A stretch of 64,000 bases of DNA, from positions 133,007,282 to 133,071,281 of the forward strand of contig CP136062.1 in the NCBI GenBank assembly GCA_032622095.1. Reading direction: 5' to 3'. Shown in pieces: positions 43,921-56,475 of the stretch; position 1 is the first letter of the stretch; every line of letters begins with the position of its first letter. The notes under the pieces are model-generated. The model did not search any database and was not told where the DNA came from. It saw only the letters and a program-made list of their open reading frames with translations. A program made the position numbers and the translations under genes. Origin of the DNA: Siphonodentalium dalli (lineage: Eukaryota > Mollusca > Scaphopoda > Gadilida > Siphonodentaliidae).

Positions 43921-45510
43921 AAGAGATCCTGATGTACCTCTTATACCAGAGATAGAATGGTACCTCTTATACCAGATACAATGCAGAAAGACTGACAGAA
44001 GTCTCCATGAGATACCCCCTCATTCCAAAAAAGAGGATGAGAAAAGCTATAGAAGACACGGCAAATACAATGTATCGCACGTACTGGTACACATACCCCA
44101 CTGACCAACTGATTTGTAGCCTTTCAGCGCAAATGGAGACCCCTTAGTGCAATTTAGCTTTTTGATTAAATATAACAATCTACAGGTCCTTTCTTTCTGC
44201 AATAAAATTATTATGGGAAGGATTGTATCAACCTTTTAGCATTTATCAGTTAGAGGGATCATCTGGCCAGTATCTGTTGGGGCAATGTCACCAATTGTTT
44301 AATTAAAGCAAAAAAATATGTGCACCAACTCATAGGGGCGGGTAAAATTTTCCATATATGCAAATTATAGTGGATTTTAAACCAATCCCTGCTGCAAGGT
44401 GTAGCACATTCAATTTGAATTTGTTAGATACATTCCGCTTCCAAATTATAAAACTCATGACCAGGAATGCGTAATACCAACCAAAATGCTCAATGGGTAA
44501 AATTTGACCCACCAACATGAGTTGGATGCCACAGGATCTTTAACGCTGCACAAGCGCAGCTCCTGTCATGAAAAGGTTAATAAACAGAAGTGAAATTTCA
44601 AGCTATTTCTGCTTCTGCCAGATGAGCACTCTAAGTGATAAATGCAAAACTGTTCATATAGTCCTTCTGATGATAATTTATTGCAAAATTTAAGACTTAA
44701 TCATGTTTATATTTCGTCAAAAAAAACAAAAACAAAAACAAAACAAAAAGCCAAATTGCAATGAGAGTGCTCTCAGAAGCCTCCATTCTCAGAGGAAGCA
44801 AATCAATTGGGCAGTTTGGATACTATTCATACACACAAAAAAACATATGAACACATGGTGGTCACTACGTCAAGTGACCTAGGTATTGAGCTTTCCAAAC
44901 GTTGATTTATATCAAGGCTTTAAGTGTCATGATGACCAAGATAAACCTGAAATTATGCCAGACAGCAGTTGAATATTTTTGGTCAAAATTTTAGACTTCC
45001 TGTCATCACTCCATGAAAGGGTTAAATTATATCCTCTTTTAAGCATTCCAATATGAAGAAAGCACAAAGCCTGAAAACTTACTTTCCTGATAACATAGAT
45101 CATGTGTTTGTTGCTACTTTTAAACTTGTGGCTCAAAATAAGAAACAAACAACTACCCATGCATTTTCAAACAAATGTACCCTAATGTAGGCCTTAATTG
45201 TACTTGAAATGCAGCAAAACATATACGAGTCCAAGATAGCAGTCAAGGTCACATGACCTCTATGAGGTGCCCAAGGTACTAGGCATGGTGATAGCTATAC
45301 CTACTTATCTGTGACCTTTGAACCAACTATACCAATGGATACCTGAGATACAGCATATTACCATATATACTCAAAACATATGCATCTATGTACAAAATGA
45401 TGGCACTGAAGGATACATTTGTAGCGGTGCGTAGCATCAAAAGAGTTAATAGGACGGATCCACATACCAACGTAAGTATTCATGGGTTTCTCCAAGTCTG
45501 GAAATATATT
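43921..45510. other. No gene; fragments of TTAA-type ends
   Basis: CAGCTCCTGTCATGAAAAGGTTAA (44558-44581) and CCATGAAAGGGTTAA (45011-45025) resemble the right end of the 43673 element, so solo ends or decayed copies lie here. No coding signal. Confidence 0.4.
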
Positions 45511-45918
45511 GTCTGTCATTTGCAGAATGAGGTCTCCAGAAGGTGAACTTAGCAACACTATCCCACATGGTGGGCGAGCATCACCAAATTCACCCTCTGG
45601 GAACCTCATTCTGCTTAGGCCCCTAACTGCTATTGGAGACCTAGGATCAGATTGAAGTTCCCCAGTAGAAGATGGGTGATGTTCACCCATTAGTCACCTC
45701 GATTATGCATTTTATCTTCTGAAAATTAGGTGATATAGAAACTTCCCAGAAGGGAAAAAGTAACTAAAACAATGTTAATTTGAGACTATAGATACTTCCC
45801 AGAAGATGAAGCCAAAGCAGAATAAGGTCCCCAGAGGGTGAATTTGGTCATGCTAGCCCACTGTGTAGGGTAGCATCACTAATTCACCCTCGGAGGACCT
45901 CATTCTCCAAATAATAGA
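45511..45918. repeat. GCAGAATGAGG double-hairpin repeat, copy 1
   Basis: Two ~95-bp hairpins (45521-45613 and 45817-45918) with stems GCAGAATGAGGTC, GGTGAATTTGGT and GCTAGC-like parts, separated by ~200 bp containing AATTATGCATTTTAT-like text and CTTCCCAGAAG. The minus-strand frame 45690-45358 is explained by the hairpin. Related copies at 53818-54222 and 54353-54655. Confidence 0.65.
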
Positions 45919-46488
45919 CACCATATTTTCAGGCTTGGGTTTGTCTCAGACATATCAACAAAATGTACTGAGTGCATTCACACTAAAAACTCACTTTAGG
46001 ATCATACAGCTACAAGTGATACTTTAGGCTGCAAATCGCACAGTTGTAATGTATTCTCACACACAAATGACTGATTTCTACAATTTCTGTGTTAATATTC
46101 CAATAATTTCATCTCTATGTTGATAGAATAAATATAGATAAACATAATTTCATTAAAAGAGTACGCAATTTTGCATATATTGATTCATAATGTTTAGAAT
46201 TCACAGGTTCTGAAGATGCAAATACATAAGTTGATTCCGTACAAAAAAAAAATAGGTGGATAAAAGATGAGAGCTAAATTTATTTGAAAAGCCTTCAGTG
46301 TCTAGCTCTTTGCAGCGTTCATTGATTAATAAATTACATTTACACAAGTAATTTGTACTAATTTCTTGATAAAAAGAACAATGTGTTGCATATACATCTT
46401 ACATCACTGACATTTTCTGCAGTTCTTGAATGATTGTGAGAATATTATTTAATAAACAATTAAACAGAACACAAGTATGAGACTGGTA
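45919..46488. other. No recognised feature
   Basis: AT-rich sequence with no motif or repeat identified. Confidence 0.35.
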
Positions 46489-46957
46489 TTAGTGACGCTG
46501 ATGAGGTCATTGTCACAAGGCTCCAATCACATTTGTGGGCAGCTTTCCAAACCAGTCACAAGTGTAGTCAGCTTATCACCAGCGATCACTTTCAGTCAGC
46601 TTTTCATATTCTCGCATAAATTAAGACTAGCTCTATGTGTTAAATAGATGAAAGAAACAACTGCAACAACAAAAATAAACAGAGATTTGCACAGGACAAG
46701 CTTAGAGTCGATGTAGCAAAATACGAAAATAGCCCTGCTCAAGTTTTATCCCCAGATTCAAAAGGTGCCGCCATTTTGAAGCAAACGCAAATGTCTCAGA
46801 AGCCATTACCTGTGTGTATCATGTGATGAAACAAGATTTGGAAAGCTAACTACAAAAGGTGATCATTGGAGAAAATCTAACTCTTGTGATAGGTCTGAAG
46901 CTGACTACAAATGCGATCGTAAACCTTGTGACAATGACCCCGTCAGCATAAGTGACA
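46489..46957. repeat. ~470-bp foldback element
   Basis: Arms from AGTGACGCTGATGAGGTCAT on the left and its diverged complement (ATGACCCCGTCAGCATAAGT) on the right pair over more than 100 bp, including GGTCATTGTCACAAGG and GTAGTCAGCTT. The centre is unpaired. Non-coding; the GGTCATTGTC motif recalls the foldback at 38757. Confidence 0.7.
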
Positions 46958-47158
46958 TGACATTTGTCCTTCCCTCAGGTTATACTGCTTGCAAGCATTC
47001 ACAATTCATGACATTTTTACTCATATATCTAGAAGATACATCTCATGTGTATATATGTAAACAATATTGTGATACCAACTGGGACATGGTGCTATCCTGA
47101 ACACTTTACATATTTAATTGATTCTCCCACTCAGACGACAGATTATAAAAGTGAAGAA

Positions 47159-47230
47159 GGGAATATTCAGATAATAAGTTCAATAAGCGACCTATGGTCA
47201 TTTGTTGAACTTATTATCTGAATATTTCCT
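47159..47230. repeat. Perfect-stem hairpin
   Basis: GGAATATTCAGATAATAAGT and further bases to GTTCAA pair perfectly with the complement after a ~22-base loop holding GACCTATGGTC. It is an isolated hairpin with no visible target duplication. Confidence 0.7.
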
Positions 47231-47767
47231 AAGGGATAACTACTCGCCATTGAGTATTTATTAAAGAAAAGGTTAAGACGTTAAGTGAGCATCGTGAGTT
47301 TGAATGTCAGTAAAAGGCCAACAGAATACATCGTTGGAAAAATTATAATAAATTCCACATGGCTATTAAGTCTCCATATTGGTGGGTAACTGGTTGTATA
47401 GACAAACAAGCATCTGTGTTTCTAGTCCGGAGGTGTAACAAAAATTAGGCAGGGTTAGTGGTGGAATTTATTGCTATTTTTATCTTTAAATATTTCCTTC
47501 AAAATGTGTAGCTCTTTGATGGATAAGAAGTGGTACCATTTCACTTAAAATTTAGAAAATTGACACACATGGAATGTAATGAAAATTTAAGGTCACCAGT
47601 ACACTGATGTGACAAATGATTGCGATAGAATTGGATCTATAATCCATCTGTCCAGAAAAGCTTCTATCAATTAATTTCAATTTCATTTATAATTTTTTAG
47701 GACATTCATGTAACAGTTTTAAGGACTATTTTGAGAAAAGAATTCTGAGCAAAAAAAAAGGTACATA

Positions 47768-47963
47768 CAGTAATGCCCTAAGTAATCGACCACTTAACCA
47801 CAGCAGAATTATGGGTAACTTTTCAGGCTTGTTGCCATTCATCGGAAAGCTCTCGGGGAGAGCTTTCCGATTGCATGGCAACAAGCCATATTTCCAACTA
47901 AATCCTGAAAAGTTACCCATAATTCTTCTGTGGTTAAGGGGTCGATTACTTAGGGCATTACTT
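47768..47963. mobile_element. Hairpin MITE, 196-bp version
   Basis: Outer arms as in the 129-bp family (CAGTAATGCCCTAAGTAAT and inverse), with an added inner stem (GCTTGTTGCCATTCATCGG against its near-complement). TA lies on both sides. This long-stem subtype matches the split copy at 14104/25808. Confidence 0.8.
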
Positions 47964-48091
47964 TACGAAGAGAGCACCCTCAATCAAGGCAAACTGCAGA
48001 TCAGCTAAGAGATTTTTAAAGTAAATTACGATCAAAATAAATCACTTGATTATGCCGTAATAATATACTCCATCTTCAGTTTTATCTGGAT

Positions 48092-48134
48092 TTTATTCAC
48101 AAATACCTAATTTGTTTTGAAATCAAGATTTATT
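48092..48134 (-). promoter_or_regulatory. Candidate polyadenylation signals of the kinase gene
   Basis: Minus-strand AATAAA occurs at 48134-48129 and 48097-48092, ~570-610 bases after the stop codon. They are the first such signals downstream. Whether they are used cannot be told from sequence; the region is AT-rich and chance matches are likely. Confidence 0.3.
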
Positions 48135-48703
48135 AAAATTAAGTTGTTGTTTTAATTTTGGCCTGGAAGAGAAAGTCCATCTTTAACCCATGCTATGTTT
48201 TTTTCTTGAGGAAGAGGGGACAATTCTGACAGCGGATTCCTAAATTTTATGATGCTTTGATAATTCCAAATTGCACTGTAAATCTTGTCAATTTGCAAGA
48301 AGCATCTTATAGGGGAACAAGATGTCTGGAGTGAAGAAAGAAATGCGATGTCCCTTGCTTGCTACAATATTGCAATCTATGCATCATGAAATGCATCCTC
48401 TATGGAGGTTCTCACCAAGAATTTATAAAAATAGTTAATCTTTTTATCAAAAACTCAACACACACTTGGTGTATTATTAGCTTACAATCAACCGAAGACA
48501 ATGTGTTACATAAATTTCTCTGTTATCACGGTTACAACGAACTCTCCTCGTTCAACCCAAGCAGTCGCTATCCATTCAGACCAAGCAGACATTCCGCACG
48601 GGTCAATAGCTTTGGGCGATCTCTGATAAATACCAGTGCAGATTCGCACTACCACATCATAGTACCAGGTATTGTGTGCTCTGAGCACACACAACAGCAT
48701 TAA

Positions 48704-48804
48704 CTAGGTTTGAGCCGCAGCTGTACTGTTCAGTAGAGGCGACATGCTTGGGGTCATCACTGGTGAACTTGAAACTCCAACAATACTGTTCACACCAGAG
48801 CCAG
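48704..48804 (-). CDS. CSNK2A: Casein kinase 2 alpha, last coding exon
   Basis: Acceptor TTTCAG precedes 48804. The exon continues the codon begun upstream (phase 2 bases first), reads GSGVNSIVGVSSSPVMTPSM and ends STAAAQT, with stop TAG at 48706-48704. A low-complexity Ser/Thr/Pro/Ala tail following the kinase domain is usual for CK2 alpha, though its sequence varies among phyla. Splice phase agrees exactly with the exon at 56386-56475. The intron between them is about 7.6 kb. The exact 3' UTR is unknown. Confidence 0.8.
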
Positions 48805-48874
48805 CTGAAAATAGAAATTGCAAGTTCACTAAAACAATTAACTGTGTTCTCATGCATTTTGATAAAAACAAGAC

Positions 48875-48980
48875 AGTCAATGACTGTGGGGTCGCTCACC
48901 AGACTGCAAAGACTGGGACTCTGGAGTCCACAACCGTCAGAACTTTTCATAATCACTTTAAAAGAAGTAGATCTAAACAG
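48875..48980 (+). repeat. ~105-bp direct repeat shared with 52583-52700
   Basis: AGACAGTCAATGACTGTGGG through CAGAACTTTTCATAATCACT occurs here and at 52583-52700 with a ~10-bp indel. A diverged form lies in the repeats at ~12298 and ~26250, linking it to the GAATTACTATGG monomer family that follows in each place. Confidence 0.75.
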
Positions 48981-49299
48981 GATATGTGGCTAGAGAGGCT
49001 TCATGTATGTAGATCGGTGAATATCCGTCTTGAAATTATCAACTGTACACTACTGATCACTCCCCTCCTCCAGCTCAACAAGTCCCCACCGACCGGGCTC
49101 CAGACTCCCAAGTGTTAGGTTGGAATTTCACAACCGACATCTCAAACTTTCTCAATTGTTGGAAATTTCCAATCTCACAAGCACCTTTTTATAAAACCAT
49201 TTAGACACGTTTGAAGCCCAATTATCCATGGACCCAAAACATCATACATGTATGTCAGATTAATCAGTCAGGTAGTTCCAAGGTAGATGTTTTAATGAA

Positions 49300-50790
49300 T
49301 TTTGTATTTTAATGATTTTATTAGACACAAAAGTGTTAAGTCCCCATAGCCCCGTCATTTCTTAACAGGTTGACCTCATGTTAACAAATTTGAATCTCAG
49401 TCACTAATGGATCCTCCATACTATATGTAAGCTAAATAGTCCAAGCTCTCTTGAGAAGACATTTTAAGAATTACTATAGACATACAGTTATGTCCCTGGT
49501 CCCACCCTATTTAACCTGGTGACACCATCTGAATAAATTTGAATCCCAGACACCAAAGAACCCTTCATACTAAAATCAGTAAAATAGACCTGATGGTCCT
49601 TGTGAAGGAAGCATATTAATAGGGAAACTGTCCTTCGCTTGGCCCCTATTCGACCAGGTGACCCCATTTAAAAATAATCTGAATTGCAGTCAAACAAGAA
49701 CATTCCATGCTAAATAAGCCAACTAGTTCTTGGCTCATGCAAACATATTTTAAGAATTACTATGTGGTGAAAAAGTTATGTCTCTGGCTCTGACCTTATT
49801 CGACTTTGTGATCCCATTTTCACAAATCTGTCACCCAAGGTAATTTCATACCAAATATTAGCAAAATAGGCCATTTGATTCTTGCATAGAAGACATATCA
49901 TGAATTACTATTGAGAGAAAGAGTAATGTAGCTGGCCTTGCACCTACTTGACCTGGTGACCCTGATTGAACAAATCTGAATCACACATCTCCAAAGGAGC
50001 CTCAATATTAAATATGAGCTAAATAGAGCTGGTGGTTCTTTCAAAGAACACTTTTCAAGTTTGCCAAATATGTTCTAGTGAAGTGGTGGATGTGGGAGTG
50101 TTAAATGTCCTGTTGAAATATTTGAACAATACATATGATAGATTGTTGTTGTAATTGGGAATTAATGACCTCTAGCAGATCTCCAGGGAATGTTTATAAA
50201 AATGTCAGATTTCACTTGACATGTGTAGGCATACCCCGCATACAGTTAGAGCCAAAGTAAATGCTTCTTATTAATGATTCTCTGTCAAGAATTTGAGTAA
50301 ATATTATTTTTGGGACCAGGGTGGCAGAAGCAGTGAACTTGAGAAAAGGGCCAGGGGGGGGGGGGGGGGGGGGGGGCACAATATATATATAAATAATTGA
50401 CCATGGAGTTAAATGATAAAAAAAATATAATATTTTTTGGAGTTATGTCCCTGGCCGCGCCCACATTTGATCCAGTGACCTCATTTGAACAAATCTGAAC
50501 CCCAGTCACCCAAGGATCCTTCATACCAAATATGAGCCCATTTGGCCTGATGGTATTTGAGAGGAAGATGTTTAAAAGAATTACTATGGAGGGAAAGAGT
50601 TATGGCCCTGGCTTCGCAACTATTTGACCCAGTGACCTCATTTGAACAAATCTGAATGAGAGTGAACATCCACACCAAATATGAACCCATTCAGTCTTAT
50701 GGTTCCAGAGAAGATGTTCAAAGAATTGTTGACGGATGGACGGACGAGGAGTGATAGGACTATAGCTCCACCGGAGACTTGGTGACGGAG
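49300..50790 (+). repeat. Tandem ~175-bp diverged monomers (intronic)
   Basis: Monomers with CAAATCTGAA, CACCCAAGGATCCTTCATAC, AAATATGAGC, AGAATTACTATGG and AGTTATGGCCCTGGCTTCG repeat in the same direction with strong divergence. The block closes with GACGGATGGACGGACGAGG and ATAGCTCCACCGGAGACTTG. A G-run of ~20 lies at ~50357. The family also fills 52720-53240, 53341-53650 and 55585-56118. Non-coding. Confidence 0.7.
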
Positions 50791-52582
50791 GGCGAAAAAA
50801 TAGGGTGGGGGGGGGGGGTAAACTTTTTTTTTAAATTCCCGTAACATACAAAGTATTAATAGCCCTAAATGTATTTTCTATACAGGTATACTATGTATAC
50901 AGTTTATCTGGATATAATATTGTAAATGAACTTTTAAGGCACTGTATTTTATAATTCTTTTATTTCAAATTTTATTAGTTTTTGCCATATGGCTTGGCAA
51001 TAACAGGACTCAGACCGCTCTTAAATGTGTACACATCTCGCATATTGGAGTGAGTCTTGAATCTTTGTCTTAAGGAAGCTTTCACCACACCACCACCTTC
51101 TCCACATTGGACACAAGTGTCTGCTTCGCCGATATCAGAACCCTTGGGAATTTTGGGAAAGGGTCCGGGGCCCATGCAATTGGGAAAAATAAATACCATA
51201 GCGGGTAAATTGTGAAATTTTCGATTTGACATAATGACACTATAAGATGAATTTAAAAAATAAGATGTTTAAATCTTAATGAACTAATGAATAAAACAAC
51301 AGTATATATACCAGTTGGCACTATTAAAGTCTGTGCGTACCTCTATAAATCTGATACATGGTGTGTGTATATATCCCAGCTCATACTTAGTCAGTACATC
51401 TATATACCTCTGATATAGACTTTATTCTAGTAGGGTAATAGAAAATATTATATACAAATTATAGTCAGGACTAATAAATGATTGCTTCTTGATATAATAT
51501 ATATGTCGAGTTAAGTAGCTATACCATAATAACACAATGTGTTAAACTTAAAGCATAGTATTCAAACTGGTAAAAAAAATCCCCATCTTCCTTCATCTTC
51601 CCACATCATCAATGTTTGCATCTCATACTGGGGTTACATGTTTTAGAGCCTACCGGTAGAAAATTTAACTGCAAATTTATTGAGATTTTCTATGAAACAA
51701 TCACTTGTCATATATGTTCAAAGTCATTTAATTTCTATTAACCAACATCCTACACATATCAATTGGGTTAATAAACATATCCCATGCCCATGCATGGCCC
51801 ATAAGTCTAATTGACTTCATTTTATTTTCGGTTAAAGTTACCAATTTTCGAGGCATCCCGTTTTTGGATGTCAGTTGGCCCACTAACCCAAGTTTGGTGT
51901 GTTTTGTGAGCGCGATTTTGCAAGTTAATTGGGCTAACGACTCATTGAATTAAAGTCAGCAACTTAAAACTAATAGAAACTGGAAGAATAAAGTCAAGTT
52001 GGGAGAATGAGATTGGTAATTTTCAGACTGAAAGTTGTGAAAAATTAATATTGAAAATAAAAAGTTTACGGCGGGCGGGCGGACAGGTTACCGGAAACAA
52101 AGGTATTTTTTTTTTTAAGCCGAACGGTCATAAAATTGTTAAAAATAGACAAAACAAGGGTCAAAACTCCGGTAAAATAAATTGGACAAAACTGGTTTTC
52201 AAACTTGATCGAGATATTGTTGTGAAAGCTTCACATATCAAATATAAGGGCTGTAACTGAGGTAAACAAGGATCGGACAAATCTGGTTTTCGAACTTGTT
52301 CGAGATATTGCTCCGATAGATCCATATAACAAATATGAATGAAATTGGTTTAGTTATCACACGAACGGACATAAAATTGGTATAAATAGCAACAAGTATC
52401 ATAGCTCTGGTTAGAAAAGTCCAGGGCGGGCCTGCTTTCTGTGTGCAGCTGTCGCACGTGATAATAAACTTACATACTAAAAATAGAGAGAATCAATAAA
52501 CAGATATGTTATATATGTTTGGGGCCACAAGCCCGCCAACTGTACCTCGTCAAACCAGAAGTTGAGTTTTTAATGAAACAAG
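50791..52582. other. Intronic sequence with a degraded ~150-bp repeat
   Basis: No gene seen. At 52060-52430 two diverged copies of a unit with CATAAAATTG, GTTTTCGAACTTG and TCGAGATATTG lie in tandem. A minus-strand frame at 51232-50975 has no recognised domain. Confidence 0.4.
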
Positions 52583-53650
52583 ACAGTCAATGACTGTGGG
52601 GTCGCTCACCAGACTGCAAAGACTGATAAGACTGGGACTCTGGAGACCACAACAGTCAGAACTTTTCATAATCACTTTAAAAGAAGTAGATATCTAAAGA
52701 GTTAAATCTAAAACAAAACATTTGGAGTTATGTCCCTGGCCCCGCCCACATTTGACCCAGTGACCTGATTTGAACAAATCTGAACCCCAGTCACCCAAGG
52801 ATCCTTCATACCAAATATGAACCCATATAGCCTGATGGTATTTGAGAAGAAGTCACTTTAAGAATACTATGGAGGGAAAGAGTTATGGTCCTGGCTTCGC
52901 AACTATTTCAAGTGAACTCATTTGAACAAATCTGAATGTGAATCACCTAGGGAACATCCACACCAAATATGAAACCATTCGGTCTTATTGTTCTGAAGAT
53001 GTTTAAAACAATTACTATGGTGGGAAAGAGTTATGGCCCTGGCTTCGCAACTATTTGACCCAGTGACCGCATTTGAACAAATCTGAATGAGAATCACCTA
53101 GGGAACATCCACACCAAATATGAACCCATTTGGTCTTATGGTTCCAGAGGAGAAGATGTTCAAATAATTGTTGTCGGACGGATGGACAGACAATGGACGG
53201 ACGAGGAGTGATGACTATAGCTCCGCCGGAGCACAGGTAGGGTGGCTGGTTGATAATTAAATCTCTTATCTCCGCCCCTATTTGAACAAACGTGAATCCC
53301 CATCTATGAGATCCATTCATTTGGTAATTTCAGACATTAGATTTTAAGAGTTGAACTGAACTGATTTTCCTAAAATGACCCCAAATCTGAAAAAATCTAA
53401 ACCCCAGTCACCGAAGGAACCTCCATACCAAACATAATCTAAATAGTCGAGATGGTTCTTGAGAAGAAATTGTTTTAAGAATTACTATGGAAGGAAAGAG
53501 TTATGGCCCTGACTTCTCACCTATTTGACCTGATGAACTCATTTGAACAAATCTGAATGTGAATCACCTGGGGGACATCCACACCTAAATATATAAACCC
53601 ATTTGGTCTTTAATATGTATCTGGAGAAGAAAACAATTGATGGACGGATA
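52583..53650 (+). repeat. Second block of ~175-bp monomers (intronic)
   Basis: Starts with the copy of the 48875 repeat, then monomers with GAACAAATCTGAA, TACTATGGAGGGAAAGAGTT and GGCTTCGCAACTATTTGACC, ending GACGAGGAGTGATGACTATA at ~53217 and resuming at 53341-53650. Within this block two ~150-bp monomers (about 52870 and 53010) are close copies. Confidence 0.7.
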
Positions 53651-53803
53651 GAGACATAATGACAGATGGATGGATGGGAGAACAGTCTGACATAGAGACT
53701 GACAAATTCAATCCAATATACCCCCCAAGTTTTCTTTGCAAAATCAGGGTATAATGAGTTCAACTGGATACTGGTGGTTAAGAACATAATATTCGAACAG
53801 ACA

Positions 53804-54676
53804 AGCCTGAACATAGTGTCTGACATTTGCAGAATGAGGTCCCCAATGGGTGAATTTAATGACACAAAATCCTGCAATGCGGGCTAGCATCACCAAATTC
53901 ACCCTCTGGGGACCTCATTCTGTGTAGGCCTCAACTGCTATGGGAGACATAGCATTAGATTGAAATTCTCCAGTTAAAGTTGGTGATGTGCACCCATTGG
54001 GCACCTCAATTATGCATTTTATATTTACAAATTAGGGGATATAGAAACTAAACAGAAGGGCTAAAGTAAGTAAAAATGTCAATTTAAGTGCCTATATACT
54101 TCCCAGAAGATGAGGCCTAAGCAGAATGAGGACCCTGGCTAGTGTATTTGGTGATGCTAGACTGCTGTGCAGGGTAGCATAACTAAATTCACCCTCTGGG
54201 GACCTCATTCTGCAAATGCCAGATAGAAGATAAATTTAATCCAATATATACCCCCCCCCCCCCCCATTTTTCATTGAATATTAGTCGTATGATTTCATCT
54301 GGATAAGTGGCGATTAAAACAATAATATACAATGGCCAAACCTGACTTTAGTATGTCTGACATTTGCAGAATTAGGTCCCAAAAATGTGGATTTAATGAC
54401 AATATTCTGTAAGGCAGGCTAGCATCACCAAATGTTTCCATAATTTCATTAAAGAGTAAAGTTTCACAACTCTGCAGATGTTATAATTGGTGTCACTTTT
54501 TTCAAATTTTAAAACATGTTAAAAAAAAAAATTGTCCCAGAAGATGAGGCCTAAGCAGAATAAGGTAATTGAGGGTGTACTTGGTGATGCTAGCCTGCTG
54601 TATGGGGTAGCAACACTAAATTCACCATCTGGGGACTTCATTCTGCAAATGTCAGTCACACTATGTCCAGGCTTGG
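53804..54676. repeat. GCAGAATGAGG foldback, copies 2 and 3
   Basis: Outer arms with AAGCCTGAACATAGTG and the complement of CACTATGTCCAGGCTT enclose two double-hairpin units (53829-54213 and 54367-54646). Hairpin stems share GCAGAATGAGG, GGTGAATTTGGTGATGC and GCTAGC. A C-run lies at ~54248. The unit is tandemly duplicated with ~530-bp offset. Situated in the last intron of the kinase gene. Confidence 0.7.
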
Positions 54677-54856
54677 AGAAATGAACAATAGACTATTCCT
54701 TTTAGACTCTGGTAGAATAGTTGTTTAGCTAATGTCATGTCTTGTAATGACAGATGGTAAACTGGTCTGAAGCAAGCAGTCTTCAGCAATAGTATCAGGT
54801 GACCACACTATGATAAATTGAATTTTTCAATAATACAGACTTCAGTGTTCTCTTAA

Positions 54857-55243
54857 CCCTTTACCCAACAGAAGGGCCCTGTGCCAATGCATTCTCTTAT
54901 ATATGCGAGTCGACCATAGGTCGCCTCGCATATATAAGAGAATGCATTGGCTTAACACATTAAAAATTATAAAATTGTTAAAGAATGTAAGAAAAAATGG
55001 TAAAAAGTGTTCAAGATATTTTTTAGGCCAATGCATTCTCTTATATATGCGAGGCGACCTATGGTCGACTCGCATATATAAGAGAATGCATTGGCACAGG
55101 GCATAACTGTAACTATCACAATGTGGTCAAGGAGGCGGTTCCAATGATATCCATATTTGTATGGTTCTATTGAGACAGACCGAAGATATTTTAGGCTGTT
55201 GAAGCTTTATTTGGCCGGTTTTGGCCGGTTTGTTGGGTAAAGG
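54857..55243. mobile_element. TTAA-flanked twin-hairpin MITE (387 bp)
   Basis: TTAA at 54853-54856 and 55244-55247 flank the inverted ends CCCTTTACCCAACA and TGTTGGGTAAAGGG. Inside are two strong hairpins (54884-54955 and 55027-55097), each with CCAATGCATTCTCTTATATA stems, and they are inverted relative to each other (loops GACCATAGGTC and GACCTATGGTC). CCC-starting ends next to TTAA fit piggyBac-like elements. It lies in the kinase intron and is related to 43673-43920. Confidence 0.8.
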
Positions 55244-55584
55244 GTTAAAAATTAATAGTGCATAGCAAAGAGGTGTGAATTATAAAGGGCCATAACTCTG
55301 TTAAAATATATCGGATCAAACCCATATTTTAACTTGATCTGTATATAAGTGTCAAAAATTCATATACCAAATTTGGTATTGATCAGATGAAAAATGTTTG
55401 AGTAATCCTGTCTTGGATGAATTCTATATCAAAACAAGAGTGGAAGGGGTTAAATAAACAATACCAAAATCCATACAGATGAAGAACATGCTAAGAAAAA
55501 TCTAGGTAAGAAATATGAGGCTGTGATGTGTCCTAAACAAAAATTAAAGGTCAAAATGCAAAAATTATAAATTTTTTGTTTTTA

Positions 55585-56118
55585 AAGTTATGTCCCTGGC
55601 TCTGCCCCTATTTGACCCAGTGACCCCATTTGAACAAATCTGAACCCCAGTCACCCAAGGTCTCTCTGTACCAAATATAAGCTAAATAGGCCAAATATTT
55701 TTTTAGAAGTCATTGTAAGAATTACTATGAGTTATGGCCCTGGTTTCTCAACTAATTGACCGGGTGACCTCATTTGAACAAATCTGAACACCTGTCACCC
55801 AAGGACCCTCCATACCAAATATTAGCTAAATCGGCCCAATGGTTCTGAACAAGAAGTCGTTGTAAGAATTACTATGGAGGAATAGAGTTATGGCCCTGGC
55901 TTCGCAACTATTTGACCCAGTGACCTCTATGAACAAATCTGAATGAGAGTCACCTAGGGAACATCCACACCAAATATGAACCAATTCGGTCTTCCGGTTT
56001 CAGAGGAGAAGATGTTCAAAGAATTGTTGAAGGACGGATGGACAGACGGATGGACGGACGACGGACGAGGAGTGATGACTATAGCTCCACCGGAGACTTT
56101 GTCTCAGGTGAGCTAAAA
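55585..56118 (+). repeat. Third block of ~175-bp monomers (intronic)
   Basis: About three monomers (AGTTATGTCCCTGGC, CTGAACCCCAGTCACCCAAGG, GAATTACTATGGAGG) ending GGATGGACGGACGACGG, ATAGCTCCACCGGAGAC and CTCAGGTGAGCTAAAAA. The terminal AGGTGAGCT phrase is abundant in mollusc repeats as I recall, which supports the taxonomic guess. Confidence 0.7.
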
Positions 56119-56385
56119 ACTGACAATTGTAATTAATTACTCCTTAAATTACAACAAATTGAAATGCAACATCATTAAAAACAAACTGCAAATGCAATGA
56201 TTCTCCCAAGCGTCGCTGCATATAATCCATATTTTAGAATGACATTTGTGCCATTGAATAAACAATTTATAAAAACAAGCAAGATTATTCTCATTTCGAT
56301 CCAATTACCTCAGAGCTGAGTGTTCCACATCACTTTATCACTCTTCAAATTCTTCACACACACACACAGTGAATATTTCACTCAC

Positions 56386-56475
56386 CTGCACTATTGCCTG
56401 AATTAGCTTGTGAAGGAGTTGGGGAATTATGTCCCGATACTGAAGACAATCTGCCTTGTTCTTTGACAATGGGAT
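56386..56475 (-). CDS. CSNK2A: Casein kinase 2 alpha, penultimate coding exon
   Basis: Bounded by acceptor TTCCACAG above 56475 and donor GTGAGT below 56386. It completes the Tyr codon split with the previous exon and encodes YPIVKEQGRLSSV followed by SGHNSPTPSQANSGNSA. This is the end of the kinase C-lobe and the start of the Ser/Pro-rich tail. 90 bp, phases consistent on both sides. Confidence 0.9.

Noticed and set aside
45358-45690. 110-codon minus-strand frame
   Set aside because: Its centre is the GCAGAATGAGG hairpin, repeated elsewhere in the window without an open frame.
48359-49118. Plus-strand frames of 114 and 124 codons
   Set aside because: They lie antisense to the last kinase exon and its surroundings; the minus-strand exon has matching splice site and phase.
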